In this document: piece after piece, positions 56,440-64,000 of the stretch
Numbering within the stretch: position 1 is the first letter of the stretch
How the letters are laid out: every line of letters begins with the position of its first letter
Assembly (NCBI RefSeq): GCF_013114825.1
Contig: NZ_JAAVLX010000003.1
Coordinates: 1 to 64,000, forward strand
Direction: 5' to 3'
From: Bradyrhizobium australiense
GTDB lineage: Bacteria > Pseudomonadota > Alphaproteobacteria > Rhizobiales > Xanthobacteraceae
Length of the DNA: 64,000 nt
Position numbers and translations under genes: made by a program
The notes under the pieces: generated by a model
What the model was told of the DNA's origin: nothing
Databases searched by the model: none
The model's input: the letters and a program-made list of their open reading frames with translations, nothing else

Positions 56440-56649
56440 TCAAAAATCCGAAGCGATCCCTTTGCGCTCCCAATCGCCATAGCGGGTCGGTTCCGGTCCC
56501 TTCGGGCCCTGGAATTCCTTCTGCAGCGTGGTGGCGCTGGCTTCCGCAGCCTTGCGACGCGCGTCGGCCTCGGCAAGTGCGCGCTGGGCCGCGGGCGTCA
56601 GCATCTTGCGTTCCGCAACCGGCGCGGGGGATGAATAATAATTGGTCAT
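56440..56649 (-). CDS. DUF1674 / SdhAF4-like protein
   Basis: A 69-aa protein ending LQKEFQGPKGPEPTRYGDWE then RKGIASDF, the conserved C-terminal motif of DUF1674 (succinate dehydrogenase assembly factor 4 family). The N-terminal half is Ala/Arg/Glu-rich helix. In mitochondria the family guards the flavinylated SdhA; a bacterial role is inferred from the shared motif. ATG 56649 with GGGAGAG seven bases upstream. It overlaps the extended frame of the SNase gene but not its chosen coding part. Confidence 0.9.
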   Translation of the reverse strand: MTNYYSSPAPVAERKMLTPAAQRALAEADARRKAAEASATTLQKEFQGPKGPEPTRYGDWERKGIASDF

Positions 56650-56808
56650 CGCAACTCTCCCATAGCACGGGATGGGCGCACAGATGACATCACATTCGTG
56701 AATTTGTCTGTGGCGATTCTTACATTTGGCATATTCGCATGCCAAAAGAGCGTTTCATTTCATTGGCATGAGCCGAAACCTTTCCGCCTTCCGAGACATT
56801 CCTGCTCC

Positions 56809-58158
56809 ATGCCCCCTTCAAGATTCGCAGTACCTTCAGAAGTGCCCGGCCTCGCCGCGCGACGGATCGCGGCTGATATTCTCGACGGCGTGCTGCACAA
56901 GCATCGCACCCTCGACGATCAGCTCGACGGCTCGGGCGCCCACCCCGGACTGAAAGCGCTCGCCGATCGCGACCGCGCGCTGATGCGGCGACTGGTCGCG
57001 ACGATCCTGCGCCGGCTCGGCACGCTCGGCCATTTGCTTTCGCGCCTGCTCGATCGCGGCGTCCCGACGGACGCGCCGCGCGCACAGAGCGCGCTGCTGA
57101 TCGGCGCGGCGCAGATTCTCTGGATGGATGTACCCGATCACGCCGCCGTCGATCTTTCGGTTCGGCTGGTGCAATCGGACCGGCGCGCCGCCAAATATGC
57201 CGGCCTCGTCAACGCCGTGCTGCGCCGCTGCGCCCGCGAGGGGCAACCGCTGATCGAGGAAATCAAATCACAGACGCTGGACATTCCGCCGTGGCTGCTC
57301 GCGCGCTGGATCGGCGCCTATGGCGAGGCCACCGCGCGGGAGATGGCGCGCGCCATCGGCCACGAGCCTTCACTCGACATCACCGTGAAAGCAGACGCGC
57401 CGCAATGGGCGAACCGCCTGCATGGTGAAACCTTGCCGACCGGAACCGTGCGTACGCTGCTGCAGGGTTCGGTGACCATGCTGCCCGGTTTCTCCGAGGG
57501 ACAGTGGTGGGTGCAGGACGCCGCCGCCGCGCTGCCGGCGCGGTTGTTCGGCGATGTCGCCGGCAAGAGCATCGTCGATCTCTGCGCCGCGCCCGGCGGC
57601 AAGACCGCGCAACTGGCGCAAGCCGGCGCGCGCGTCACCGCGGTCGATCGCTCGCCGGCGCGCATGGCGCGGCTGCGCGACAACCTGGCCCGGCTGTCGC
57701 TGCAGGCCGATGGCGTCGTGACCGATGCAGCCGAATGGCATGGCGGCGGCAATGGCGGCTTTGACGGCGTGCTGGTGGATGCGCCCTGCACCTCCACCGG
57801 CACTATCCGCCGCCACCCCGATGTCGCCTGGCTGCGTCAGGAAGCCGACATTGCGGCGCTGTCGGCGTTACAGAAGCGATTGCTGCAAAAGGCGGTCGCC
57901 CTGCTCAAGCCGGGCGGAACGCTGGTCTATTGCACCTGTTCGCTGGAGCCCGAGGAAGGCGAGCAAGCGGTCGCGTCCTTGCTCGCGACCGAACCGGGCG
58001 TGCGCCGTGCCCCGATCGAAGTGGGCGAGGTTTCGGGTTTGAGCGAAATCGTGACCGCAAGCGGCGATTTACGCACCCTGCCCTGCCATTTGCCCCATGC
58101 CGACCCCCGGCTCGGCGGGCTGGATGGATTTTACACGGCGCGCCTGGTTAAAACCTGA
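56809..58158 (+). CDS. rsmB: 16S rRNA (cytosine-967-C5)-methyltransferase
   Basis: A 449-aa protein: an N-terminal NusB-like RNA-binding domain (residues ~1-140; LIGAAQILWMDVPDHAAVDL), then a SAM-dependent methyltransferase. SAM motif IVDLCAAPGGKTAQLAQAGA, catalytic DAPCTSTGTIRRHPDVAWL (Cys in PCT) and second Cys TLVYCTCSLEPEEGEQAV. The start ATG 56809 gives the family length. Followed by the heparinase and purH genes in the same orientation, the arrangement seen in many Bradyrhizobiaceae. Confidence 0.95.
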   Translation: MPPSRFAVPSEVPGLAARRIAADILDGVLHKHRTLDDQLDGSGAHPGLKALADRDRALMRRLVATILRRLGTLGHLLSRLLDRGVPTDAPRAQSALLIGAAQILWMDVPDHAAVDLSVRLVQSDRRAAKYAGLVNAVLRRCAREGQPLIEEIKSQTLDIPPWLLARWIGAYGEATAREMARAIGHEPSLDITVKADAPQWANRLHGETLPTGTVRTLLQGSVTMLPGFSEGQWWVQDAAAALPARLFGDVAGKSIVDLCAAPGGKTAQLAQAGARVTAVDRSPARMARLRDNLARLSLQADGVVTDAAEWHGGGNGGFDGVLVDAPCTSTGTIRRHPDVAWLRQEADIAALSALQKRLLQKAVALLKPGGTLVYCTCSLEPEEGEQAVASLLATEPGVRRAPIEVGEVSGLSEIVTASGDLRTLPCHLPHADPRLGGLDGFYTARLVKT

Positions 58159-58280
58159 TTTTAGGCCGGAATCTCCCTGGCTTCGGGTGATTCGACCGTT
58201 TTCAAGATGGTGTCTTACCGGCGTTTCCGGATTAAAAGGATTCGCCAGAATACCCCTCCCTCCCTAAGCCAAGGCACGGC

Positions 58281-60032
58281 GTGTCGGTCGCTCAACGCAG
58301 ACGCATCTCGACGCTTATCATGAGCCGCTCGGCGCGGACCGTGATCGCGCGCGCGACCGGCGCCACGGTGGCGGTATCGCGGCTGTGGCCCGGCCGCGCC
58401 GACCGGCTGATCATTGCCCCGCACGATCTGCGCACCGCCGATGCCACCCGCGCTGCGGAAATCTATGCCGGCCGCTTCGTGTTCGCCGGCAAAATCGTCA
58501 CCTGCCATGGCCGCTCGATCTTCGATCTCGAACCGCCATCGGAAGATTGGGAAGTGGCGCTGCTCGGCTTCGGCTGGCTGCGCCACCTGCGCGCCGCCGA
58601 TACCGCGCTGACCCGCGCCAATGCCCGCTCGCTGGTCGACGACTGGATCTCGAATCCGGCGCGCAAGCGGCCGCTCGAACGCCGCCCCGACGTGCTGGCG
58701 CGCCGTGTGATCTCGCTGTTGTCGCAGGCGCCGCTGGTGCTCGGCGACACCGACGGCAAATTCTATCGCAAATATCTGCGCGGGCTGACCCGCGAGATTC
58801 GCTATCTGCGCTACACGATGCTCGACATCGCCGACGGCGTGCCGCGGCTGCAGGTCCTGATCGCCCTGTGCTACGCCTCGCTGTGCCTGGCCAATCAGGC
58901 GCGGCACATCCGCTCCGCCACGCGACGGCTTTCCGACGAACTGCAGCGCCAGATCCTGCCCGACGGCGGGCATATTTCGCGCAACCCCGGCGCGCTGGTC
59001 GAACTGCTCAGCGATCTGCTGCCGCTTCGCCAGACCTTTGCCGCCCGCAATATCGCGCCGCCGCCGGCGCTGTTGAATGCGATCGACCGCATGATGCCGA
59101 TGCTGCGCTTCTTCCGTCACGGCGACGGCAGCTTCGCGCTGTTCAACGGCATGAGCAACGCGCCCTCGGACCTGGTGGCGACGCTGCTCGCCTATGACGA
59201 CACCCATGGGGTGCCGATGGCGAACATGCCGCATACCGGCTTCCAGCGCCTCGACGCGGGCACCACGACCGTCATCATCGATACCGGCCCGCCGCCGCCG
59301 CCGAATGTCAGCCAGGAAGCGCACGCCGGCTGTCTCTCATTCGAATTGTCGTCCGGTCCGAGCCGGATCGTGGTCAATTGCGGGATGCCGTCGACTGGCC
59401 GAGACAATTGGCGCAGCTTTGCGCGCAGCACCGCGGCGCATTCGACCCTGACCTATCACGAGGCGTCCTCGTGCCAGTTCGTCGAATTGTCGGCGATGAA
59501 ACGCCTGTTGCAGGGCGCGCCGGTCTTCAGCGGTCCGGCCAATGTGGAAAGTTACCGCGAGGCGGTGGCCGACGGCGATCTCCTGACCACCTCGCATGAC
59601 GGCTATCTTGCACGCTTCGGCGTCGTGCATCGCCGGGTACTGATGATCTCCAATGACGGCGCAAGGTTCGACGGCGAGGACACTGTGTCGCCGGCACCGG
59701 GATCGCGCATCAAGGGCGGCGAGACCGATTTTGCCCTGCGGTTTCATCTGCATCCCGCGGTGAAGGCCAGCCGCCTCAGCGATGCGCGCGGCGTCATGCT
59801 GGTATTGCCCAACCGCGACGTCTGGACCTTCGAGGCGCTCGACGACAAGGTCGACCTCGAGGACAGCGTGTTTCTGGCCGGCAATGACGGCCCCCGCCGC
59901 ACCGCCCAGATCGTGATTCGCCAGGATTCCCGCCACGCCTCCTCTGTCCGCTGGAGCTTTGTCCGCTCGAGCACGTCGACGGCCACAACCGCCCGGCGCA
60001 ATGCGCGGCGCGAGCCGGAATTGCCGCTGTAG
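58281..60032 (+). CDS. Heparinase II/III family protein
   Basis: A 583-aa protein. The N-terminal alpha/alpha-toroid half includes FDLEPPSEDWEVALLGFGWL and PDGGHISRNPGALVELLSDL, and the C-terminal beta half includes GCLSFELSSGPSRIVVNCGM, STAAHSTLTYHEASSCQFVE and HDGYLARFGVVHRRVLMISN. The family includes lyases of sulfated and acidic polysaccharides; the substrate here is unknown and no signal peptide is evident. GTG 58281 has AAGG about six bases upstream. It lies between rsmB (122 bp) and purH. Confidence 0.9.
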   Translation: MSVAQRRRISTLIMSRSARTVIARATGATVAVSRLWPGRADRLIIAPHDLRTADATRAAEIYAGRFVFAGKIVTCHGRSIFDLEPPSEDWEVALLGFGWLRHLRAADTALTRANARSLVDDWISNPARKRPLERRPDVLARRVISLLSQAPLVLGDTDGKFYRKYLRGLTREIRYLRYTMLDIADGVPRLQVLIALCYASLCLANQARHIRSATRRLSDELQRQILPDGGHISRNPGALVELLSDLLPLRQTFAARNIAPPPALLNAIDRMMPMLRFFRHGDGSFALFNGMSNAPSDLVATLLAYDDTHGVPMANMPHTGFQRLDAGTTTVIIDTGPPPPPNVSQEAHAGCLSFELSSGPSRIVVNCGMPSTGRDNWRSFARSTAAHSTLTYHEASSCQFVELSAMKRLLQGAPVFSGPANVESYREAVADGDLLTTSHDGYLARFGVVHRRVLMISNDGARFDGEDTVSPAPGSRIKGGETDFALRFHLHPAVKASRLSDARGVMLVLPNRDVWTFEALDDKVDLEDSVFLAGNDGPRRTAQIVIRQDSRHASSVRWSFVRSSTSTATTARRNARREPELPL

Positions 60033-60037
60033 AGGAT

Positions 60038-60159
60038 CGTCGTTGCGAGCGAAGCGAAGCAATCCATCTCGCTGTAGGAAAGAAGATGGATTGCTTGGTC
60101 GTGGAGCCTGTCATCGGGCGCGCATTCGCGTGACCCGTTGGCTCATCGCAATGACGACG
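60038..60159. repeat. Palindromic repeat (cgtcgttgcgag...) carrying the nested 42-bp palindrome
   Basis: Outer arms cgtcgttgcgag (left) and ctcatcgcaatgacgacg (right). The right arm is interrupted at 60103-60144 by the GGAGCC...GGCTC unit also found at 1767-1809 and 6065-6105, with one base difference in the centre (cgcgtgaccc against cgcgcgaccc). The rest of the 345-bp gap (60033-60377) between the heparinase and purH genes shows no gene; the purH promoter is probably in its right part. Confidence 0.8.
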
Positions 60160-60377
60160 AAACGAGCTGCTTTTGATCTCGCGTTTTGCATGCGCTGGAA
60201 CTGCCGGTCAAAATCTTCTGCAGAGACAACAATCCGCCCCCATTGTGAACCTCGCCAAAAACTGCTAACCAGCCCGCGCTCGCGCGACTGGCGACTTTGG
60301 ATGGAGCACCATCGGGAAGCGCGAGAGTAATCGCCGCGCGCCTGGGCATAAGCATCCCCTAACAAAGGACCTTGCCC

Positions 60378-61970
60378 ATGACCGATACGACCCGCCGCGT
60401 AACCCGCGCTCTGTTGTCCGTTTCCGACAAGACCGGCCTGATCGAATTTGCCAAGGCGCTCGCAGGCCACGGCATCGAGATGGTCTCGACCGGCGGCACG
60501 GCGAAGGCGATCGCTGCCGCGGGGCTGCAGGTCAAGGACATCTCCGAGCTTACCGGCTTTCCCGAAATGATGGACGGCCGCGTCAAGACGCTGCATCCCA
60601 AGGTGCATGGCGGCCTGCTCGCGATGCGGGACAACAAGGAGCATGCCGATGCGATGAAGACGCACGGCATCGCGCCGATCGATCTGCTCGTCGTCAACCT
60701 CTATCCGTTCGAGGCGACCGTCGACAATGGCGCCGGCTATGAAGACTGCATCGAGAATATCGATATCGGCGGTCCGGCGATGATCCGCGCGGCGGCGAAG
60801 AACCATGACAATGTCGCCGTTGTCGTCGAGGCACAGGATTTTCAGGCCGTGCTCGACGAGCTCGCCGCCAACAAGGGCGCCACAACGCTCGCTCTGCGCC
60901 GCCGCCTCGCCGCAAAGGCCTATGCACGCACCGCGGCCTATGATGCCGCGATCTCGAACTGGTTTGCCATACAGCTCAAGGACAACGCGCCGGATTTCCG
61001 CGCCTTCGGCGGCCGGCTGATCCAGTCGTTGCGCTACGGCGAGAATCCGCACCAGACCGCGGCGTTCTATGCGACGCCCGACAAGCGCCCCGGCGTCTCC
61101 ACCGCCCGCCAGTTGCAGGGCAAGGAGCTGTCCTACAACAACATCAACGACACCGATGCGGCTTACGAATGCGTCGGCGAGTTCGACCCGAAGCGTACGG
61201 CGGCCTGCGTCATCGTCAAGCACGCCAATCCCTGCGGCGTTGCGGAGGGACCTGATCTCGTCACCGCCTATCGCCGCGCGCTCGCCTGCGACTCGACCTC
61301 GGCCTATGGCGGCATTATCGCGGTCAACCGCAAGCTGGATGCGGAGGCCGCGCGCGCCATCATCGGCATCTTCACCGAAGTGATCATCGCGCCCGACGCC
61401 ACCGAAGAGGCGATCTCAATTATCGGCGGCCGGCGCAATCTGCGCCTGTTGCTCGCCGGCGGCCTGCCCGATCCGCGCACGATCGGCCTGACCGCCAAGA
61501 CGGTTGCCGGTGGCCTGTTGGTGCAAAGCCGCGACAATGCCGTGGTCGAGGACATGGACATCAAGGTTGCGACCAAGCGCGCGCCGACCGACGCTGAAAT
61601 GCGCGATCTCAAATTCGCGTTCCGCGTCGCCAAGCATGTCAAGTCGAACACCATCATCTACGCCAAGGATCTCGCCACCGTCGGTATCGGCGCCGGCCAG
61701 ATGAGCCGGGTCGATTCCGCGCGTATCGCCGCCCGCAAAGCACAGGATGCTGCGGCCGAAATGAAGCTCGCCGAACCGCTGACCAAAGGCTCCGTCGTCG
61801 CATCCGACGCGTTCTTCCCCTTCGCCGACGGCATGCTGGCCTGCATCGAAGCCGGCGCAACGGCGGTGATCCAGCCTGGCGGTTCGATGCGCGACGAAGA
61901 AGTCATCAAGGCCGCCGACGACCACGGCATCGCCATGGTGTTCACCGGCGTCAGGCATTTCAGGCACTGA
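60378..61970 (+). CDS. purH: Bifunctional AICAR formyltransferase / IMP cyclohydrolase
   Basis: The last two steps of IMP synthesis. N-terminal MGS-like cyclohydrolase domain: [20 protein letters not shown] and [21 protein letters not shown]-terminal AICAR formyltransferase: [20 protein letters not shown] (catalytic Lys and His), [40 protein letters not shown] and [20 protein letters not shown] (conserved end). Length 530 aa, normal. ATG 60378 is preceded by AGGA. Its formyl donor, 10-formyl-THF, is made via folD, also in the window. Confidence 0.97.
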   Translation: MTDTTRRVTRALLSVSDKTGLIEFAKALAGHGIEMVSTGGTAKAIAAAGLQVKDISELTGFPEMMDGRVKTLHPKVHGGLLAMRDNKEHADAMKTHGIAPIDLLVVNLYPFEATVDNGAGYEDCIENIDIGGPAMIRAAAKNHDNVAVVVEAQDFQAVLDELAANKGATTLALRRRLAAKAYARTAAYDAAISNWFAIQLKDNAPDFRAFGGRLIQSLRYGENPHQTAAFYATPDKRPGVSTARQLQGKELSYNNINDTDAAYECVGEFDPKRTAACVIVKHANPCGVAEGPDLVTAYRRALACDSTSAYGGIIAVNRKLDAEAARAIIGIFTEVIIAPDATEEAISIIGGRRNLRLLLAGGLPDPRTIGLTAKTVAGGLLVQSRDNAVVEDMDIKVATKRAPTDAEMRDLKFAFRVAKHVKSNTIIYAKDLATVGIGAGQMSRVDSARIAARKAQDAAAEMKLAEPLTKGSVVASDAFFPFADGMLACIEAGATAVIQPGGSMRDEEVIKAADDHGIAMVFTGVRHFRH

Positions 61971-62029
61971 TGCGCGCTGTCCCTGCGAACGCAGGGAGCC
62001 ATAACCACAGGCTTGCCTTGTTGACGAAA

Positions 62030-62670
62030 GCCGTCTACCCGCGCGCCAAATAATTCACGCCGCGGCGTAGTGGGGTCCCGGGGCGCGCTCGCGTTGCTCA
62101 TTTGCCCGGGACGACGAGAGCAAACTGCCCGACGCAAACGCGCCTTCGACCTCTACAGAACTGCGACAAATTCACTTGTCGGGCAAATCATTTCTGATTT
62201 TCCGAAACCGTGTCAAGCCCGGGAATCAAAAATATTTCGCTTAACGCGAGACGCAAATCAGTCGCATATTTCCGCCCGTCTCACCCGATTGAGGGGCGGG
62301 TCGCGATCGTCACGAACGTGCGGTGAGATGCGGTGGACGCGAAAGGCGCACAAGACGGTGGCGCCCGACGCGTACGGCGAAGTCGTGTGGTCCTGATGCC
62401 GCGGTGCTGGCATTAAGTTGCGCTGGGGTTCATTTCCTGCGCAGCGACGGTGGCAAGAAAGCCGTTCGCCGGGGAGAGCTCGAAGTAAGCCGTAAAGCCA
62501 CTGCGCAGGGAAGGCCGGGATGCTCCCGCTGTACCTGTATGCTCGTGTGCGTTTTCTTTTGCGCACTTTGCACACGAGATCGCGGGTGCAGCAAGCACCC
62601 GGTCTTCCCTGCGCCCTCTGACCAAGAGGGCGGGAAAATAAGATGCAAATCTCGGGCACATGATGCTGCG
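62030..62670. repeat. Long structured dispersed-repeat element (candidate non-coding)
   Basis: No good gene is visible. The stretch contains nested inverted repeats: gcgcagggaaggccggg (62503-62519) with cccggtcttccctgcgc (62598-62614), inside it ctcgtgtgc/gcacacgag (62542-62578) and cgggtgc/gcacccg (62583-62601), and then cgccctct/agagggcg (62612-62632). Short frames on both strands give the kind of Arg/His-rich 'hypothetical' peptides (DHTTSPYASG, FRVHRISPHVRDDRD) I recall being annotated repeatedly in Bradyrhizobium, Nitrobacter and Rhodopseudomonas, which points to a dispersed repeat family. The limits are approximate. The remainder of the 937-bp gap (61971-62907) has the separate palindrome at 62734-62837. 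Confidence 0.6.
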
Positions 62671-62733
62671 GGATCGCGAAATCATATCTGGTTTTTGCAA
62701 CGTGTCCGCACGCCGTCACCCCACGAAAGAATG

Positions 62734-62837
62734 CTCCCTCCCCCCTTGCGGGGGAGGGTTAGGGAGAGGAGTGGCGGCATCGGCAGTGCGTGTGGCTTAC
62801 CCCTCTCCCCAGCCCTCCCCCGCAAGGGGGGAGGGAG
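62734..62837. repeat. 36-bp inverted repeat (ctccctcc...gagagg / cctctcc...gagggag)
   Basis: Left arm 62734-62769 and right arm 62802-62837 are near-perfect inverted copies with a 32-bp spacer. Each arm contains its own small hairpin (ccccttgcgggg / cccccgcaaggggg). It lies just past the 3' end of the partial MFS gene. Confidence 0.85.
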
Positions 62838-62907
62838 CCGACTGCCCGTGCGTCAAGACTGTCCGCTCGCAATAACATCCGAAAGCGCGGTGCGAGCTCA
62901 TCGTTCC

Positions 62908-64000
62908 TCACTCTCTCACGCGCATCAGCAGCGCCAGCCCCGCGACGAAGAACGCCACCAGCAGCGCCATGCCGGCCTTCTGGCTCGCGGTCACGGCCGT
63001 GATCGCGCCGATCAGGAGCGGACCGATGAAAGACGTCACCTTTCCGGTCAGCGCGAACAATCCAAAATATTGCGCGATGCGATCCTTCGGCGCGAGACGG
63101 ATCAACAGCGTGCGCGATGCCGCCTGCAGCGGGCCGCCGGCCGCGCCGATCAGGCACCCGAGCACGAGATAGGCGCGCTCGGCGGCGCCGGAGAACAGCG
63201 CGCCACCGGGCGCCGGCGGGGTGACTTTCACGAACAGGATCGAATGCTTGTCGACCAGCAAAATGGCGGCGAGCGCAAACAGCAGGATCGTGAGGCTGCC
63301 GGCGATGACGCGCTTGGGTCCGAACCTGTCGTCGAGCTTGCCGCCGAGCCAGGCGCCAAAGGTGCCCGCGATTGCCAGCAGAATTCCGAATGTCCCGATC
63401 TGGATCGTATGCCAGCCAAAAATGCCGGCGGCGTAGATGCCGCCGAAGGCAAACAGCGACACCAGCCCGTCGGTATAGATCATGTTGGCGAGCAGGAACG
63501 TCGCCACCGATTTCTGCTTCGGCAATTCGACGAGCGTTCGCTTGAGCCCGCTCATTCCTTCGCGCAACGCCTCGCGGATCGGGCGCCTGGCCGGATAATC
63601 CGGTGTGAACAGGAACATCGGCGTCACGAAAATGATGAACCAGATGCCGGTCAAAGGACCGGTGATGCGGTCGCCCTGGTGTGTGACCGGATCGAGACCG
63701 AACAGCGGCGCCAGGCCGAACAGCGTACGCCCGGTCTCAGGGCTCGCGGCGAGGAAGCCGAGCACCAGGATGAGGCTGAGAATGCCGCCGATATAGCCGG
63801 TCGCCCATCCGGTGCCGGACAACCGTCCGATACGATCCGGCGGCACCAGCGTTGGCATCATCGCGTTGTTGAAGACAGTGGCGAATTCGACACCGACGCT
63901 CGCGATCGCATAGGAAAGCAACAGCGGCGGGACGACGCCAGGATCGCCAGGCTTTCCGAACCACATCAGGCAGGAGCCGATCACCAAAAGCGAGCCGAAG
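62908..64000 (-). CDS. MFS transporter, UMF1/Atg22-like, 5' part outside window
   Basis: The frame is open to the right edge, so the start lies outside (in-frame TTG at 63987 is internal to a membrane segment). About 360 residues with nine or ten membrane segments are visible. FNNAMMPTLVPPDRIGRLSG then TGWATGYIGGILSLILVLGF, AGTFGAWLGGKLDDRFGPKR (MFS motif A region) and TLLIRLAPKDRIAQYFGLFA are typical of the UMF1 family, proposed to export amino acids or other small solutes. The substrate is unknown. Confidence 0.88.
   Translation of the reverse strand, partial: FGSLLVIGSCLMWFGKPGDPGVVPPLLLSYAIASVGVEFATVFNNAMMPTLVPPDRIGRLSGTGWATGYIGGILSLILVLGFLAASPETGRTLFGLAPLFGLDPVTHQGDRITGPLTGIWFIIFVTPMFLFTPDYPARRPIREALREGMSGLKRTLVELPKQKSVATFLLANMIYTDGLVSLFAFGGIYAAGIFGWHTIQIGTFGILLAIAGTFGAWLGGKLDDRFGPKRVIAGSLTILLFALAAILLVDKHSILFVKVTPPAPGGALFSGAAERAYLVLGCLIGAAGGPLQAASRTLLIRLAPKDRIAQYFGLFALTGKVTSFIGPLLIGAITAVTASQKAGMALLVAFFVAGLALLMRVRE

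Noticed and set aside
62491..62530. Possible cobalamin riboswitch (gccactg ... gggaaggc)
   Set aside because: These short strings resemble part of the B12 riboswitch core, but the B12 box and the other conserved pieces are missing and no cobalamin gene follows; the stretch belongs to a repeat-like element.
62258..62719. A 153-codon frame on the minus strand after purH
   Set aside because: It lies across the structured repeat element. The Arg/His/Pro-rich translation looks like the repeat-derived peptides often called as genes, not a real protein.

Overview
The window is ordinary chromosomal backbone of a high-GC alphaproteobacterium, most likely Bradyrhizobium or a close relative (Rhodopseudomonas/Afipia group). 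This is inferred from gene content: an IalB-like protein, alphaproteobacterial Mic60 between hemD and hemY, the rsmB-heparinase-purH run, and several TRAP receptors. It is also inferred from dense palindromic intergenic repeats of the kind known from that group. There is no symbiosis island, prophage, insertion sequence, CRISPR array or rRNA operon. About 60 protein genes and two tRNA genes (Ala-CGC, Thr-CGT) are supported.

Layout. 1-9 kb: 3' part of a proline-rich OmpA-family protein, argG, a PAP2 phosphatase, a small membrane protein, rlmN, an IalB-like protein, an SDR of 2,4-dienoyl-CoA reductase type and a quinone-reductase-like MDR. 9-17 kb: a membrane protein with a Tyr-Glu-Gln repeat, two TAXI-type TRAP receptors without permeases, YkvA, pterin carbinolamine dehydratase, a PhoD phosphatase, and a stand-alone receiver protein divergent from a Crp/Fnr regulator. 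17-26 kb: typA, an FAD amine oxidase, a DCC protein, an alpha/beta hydrolase whose end overlaps a decayed membrane-protein gene, a GNAT protein, ppa, and yggT-yggU-folD, then tRNA-Ala. 26-36 kb: enoyl-CoA hydratase read in frame from a truncated SnoaL gene, a class-I amidotransferase, an SDR, a TerB protein, a DUF5939 adenylate cyclase, a P450, a Tat-exported hydrolase and an MFS exporter. 36-40 kb: a complete DctP-DctQ-DctM TRAP transporter whose DctQ carries an N-terminal TM2 domain. 40-44.5 kb: two paralogous Cys-rich exported proteins, a polysaccharide deacetylase, a small exported protein, a GT-C-like membrane protein and tRNA-Thr. 44.6-51 kb: hemD-mic60-hemY, divergent from tsaD-gpsA-EVE. 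51-64 kb: topoisomerase IB, acs, an L,D-transpeptidase, an SNase-like protein, an SdhAF4-like protein, rsmB, heparinase II/III, purH, a repeat-filled gap of about 0.9 kb and the 3' part of an MFS gene.

Working units. hemD/mic60/hemY link tetrapyrrole synthesis with inner-membrane organisation. yggT/yggU/folD and tsaD/gpsA/EVE look like short operons. The TRAP cluster is one transport operon with stem-loops after the receptor gene. rsmB, the heparinase gene and purH run in one direction.

The most unusual signal is in the non-coding DNA. A 41-43 bp imperfect palindrome bounded by GGAGCC/GGCTCC is found inside three different palindromic repeat families, each time interrupting one arm while the other arm is intact. 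After purH lies a long, strongly structured element that resembles dispersed Bradyrhizobiaceae repeats often mis-called as short proteins. At the protein level the TM2-coiled-coil-DctQ fusion and the SnoaL/enoyl-CoA hydratase read-through are the best candidates for a second look.
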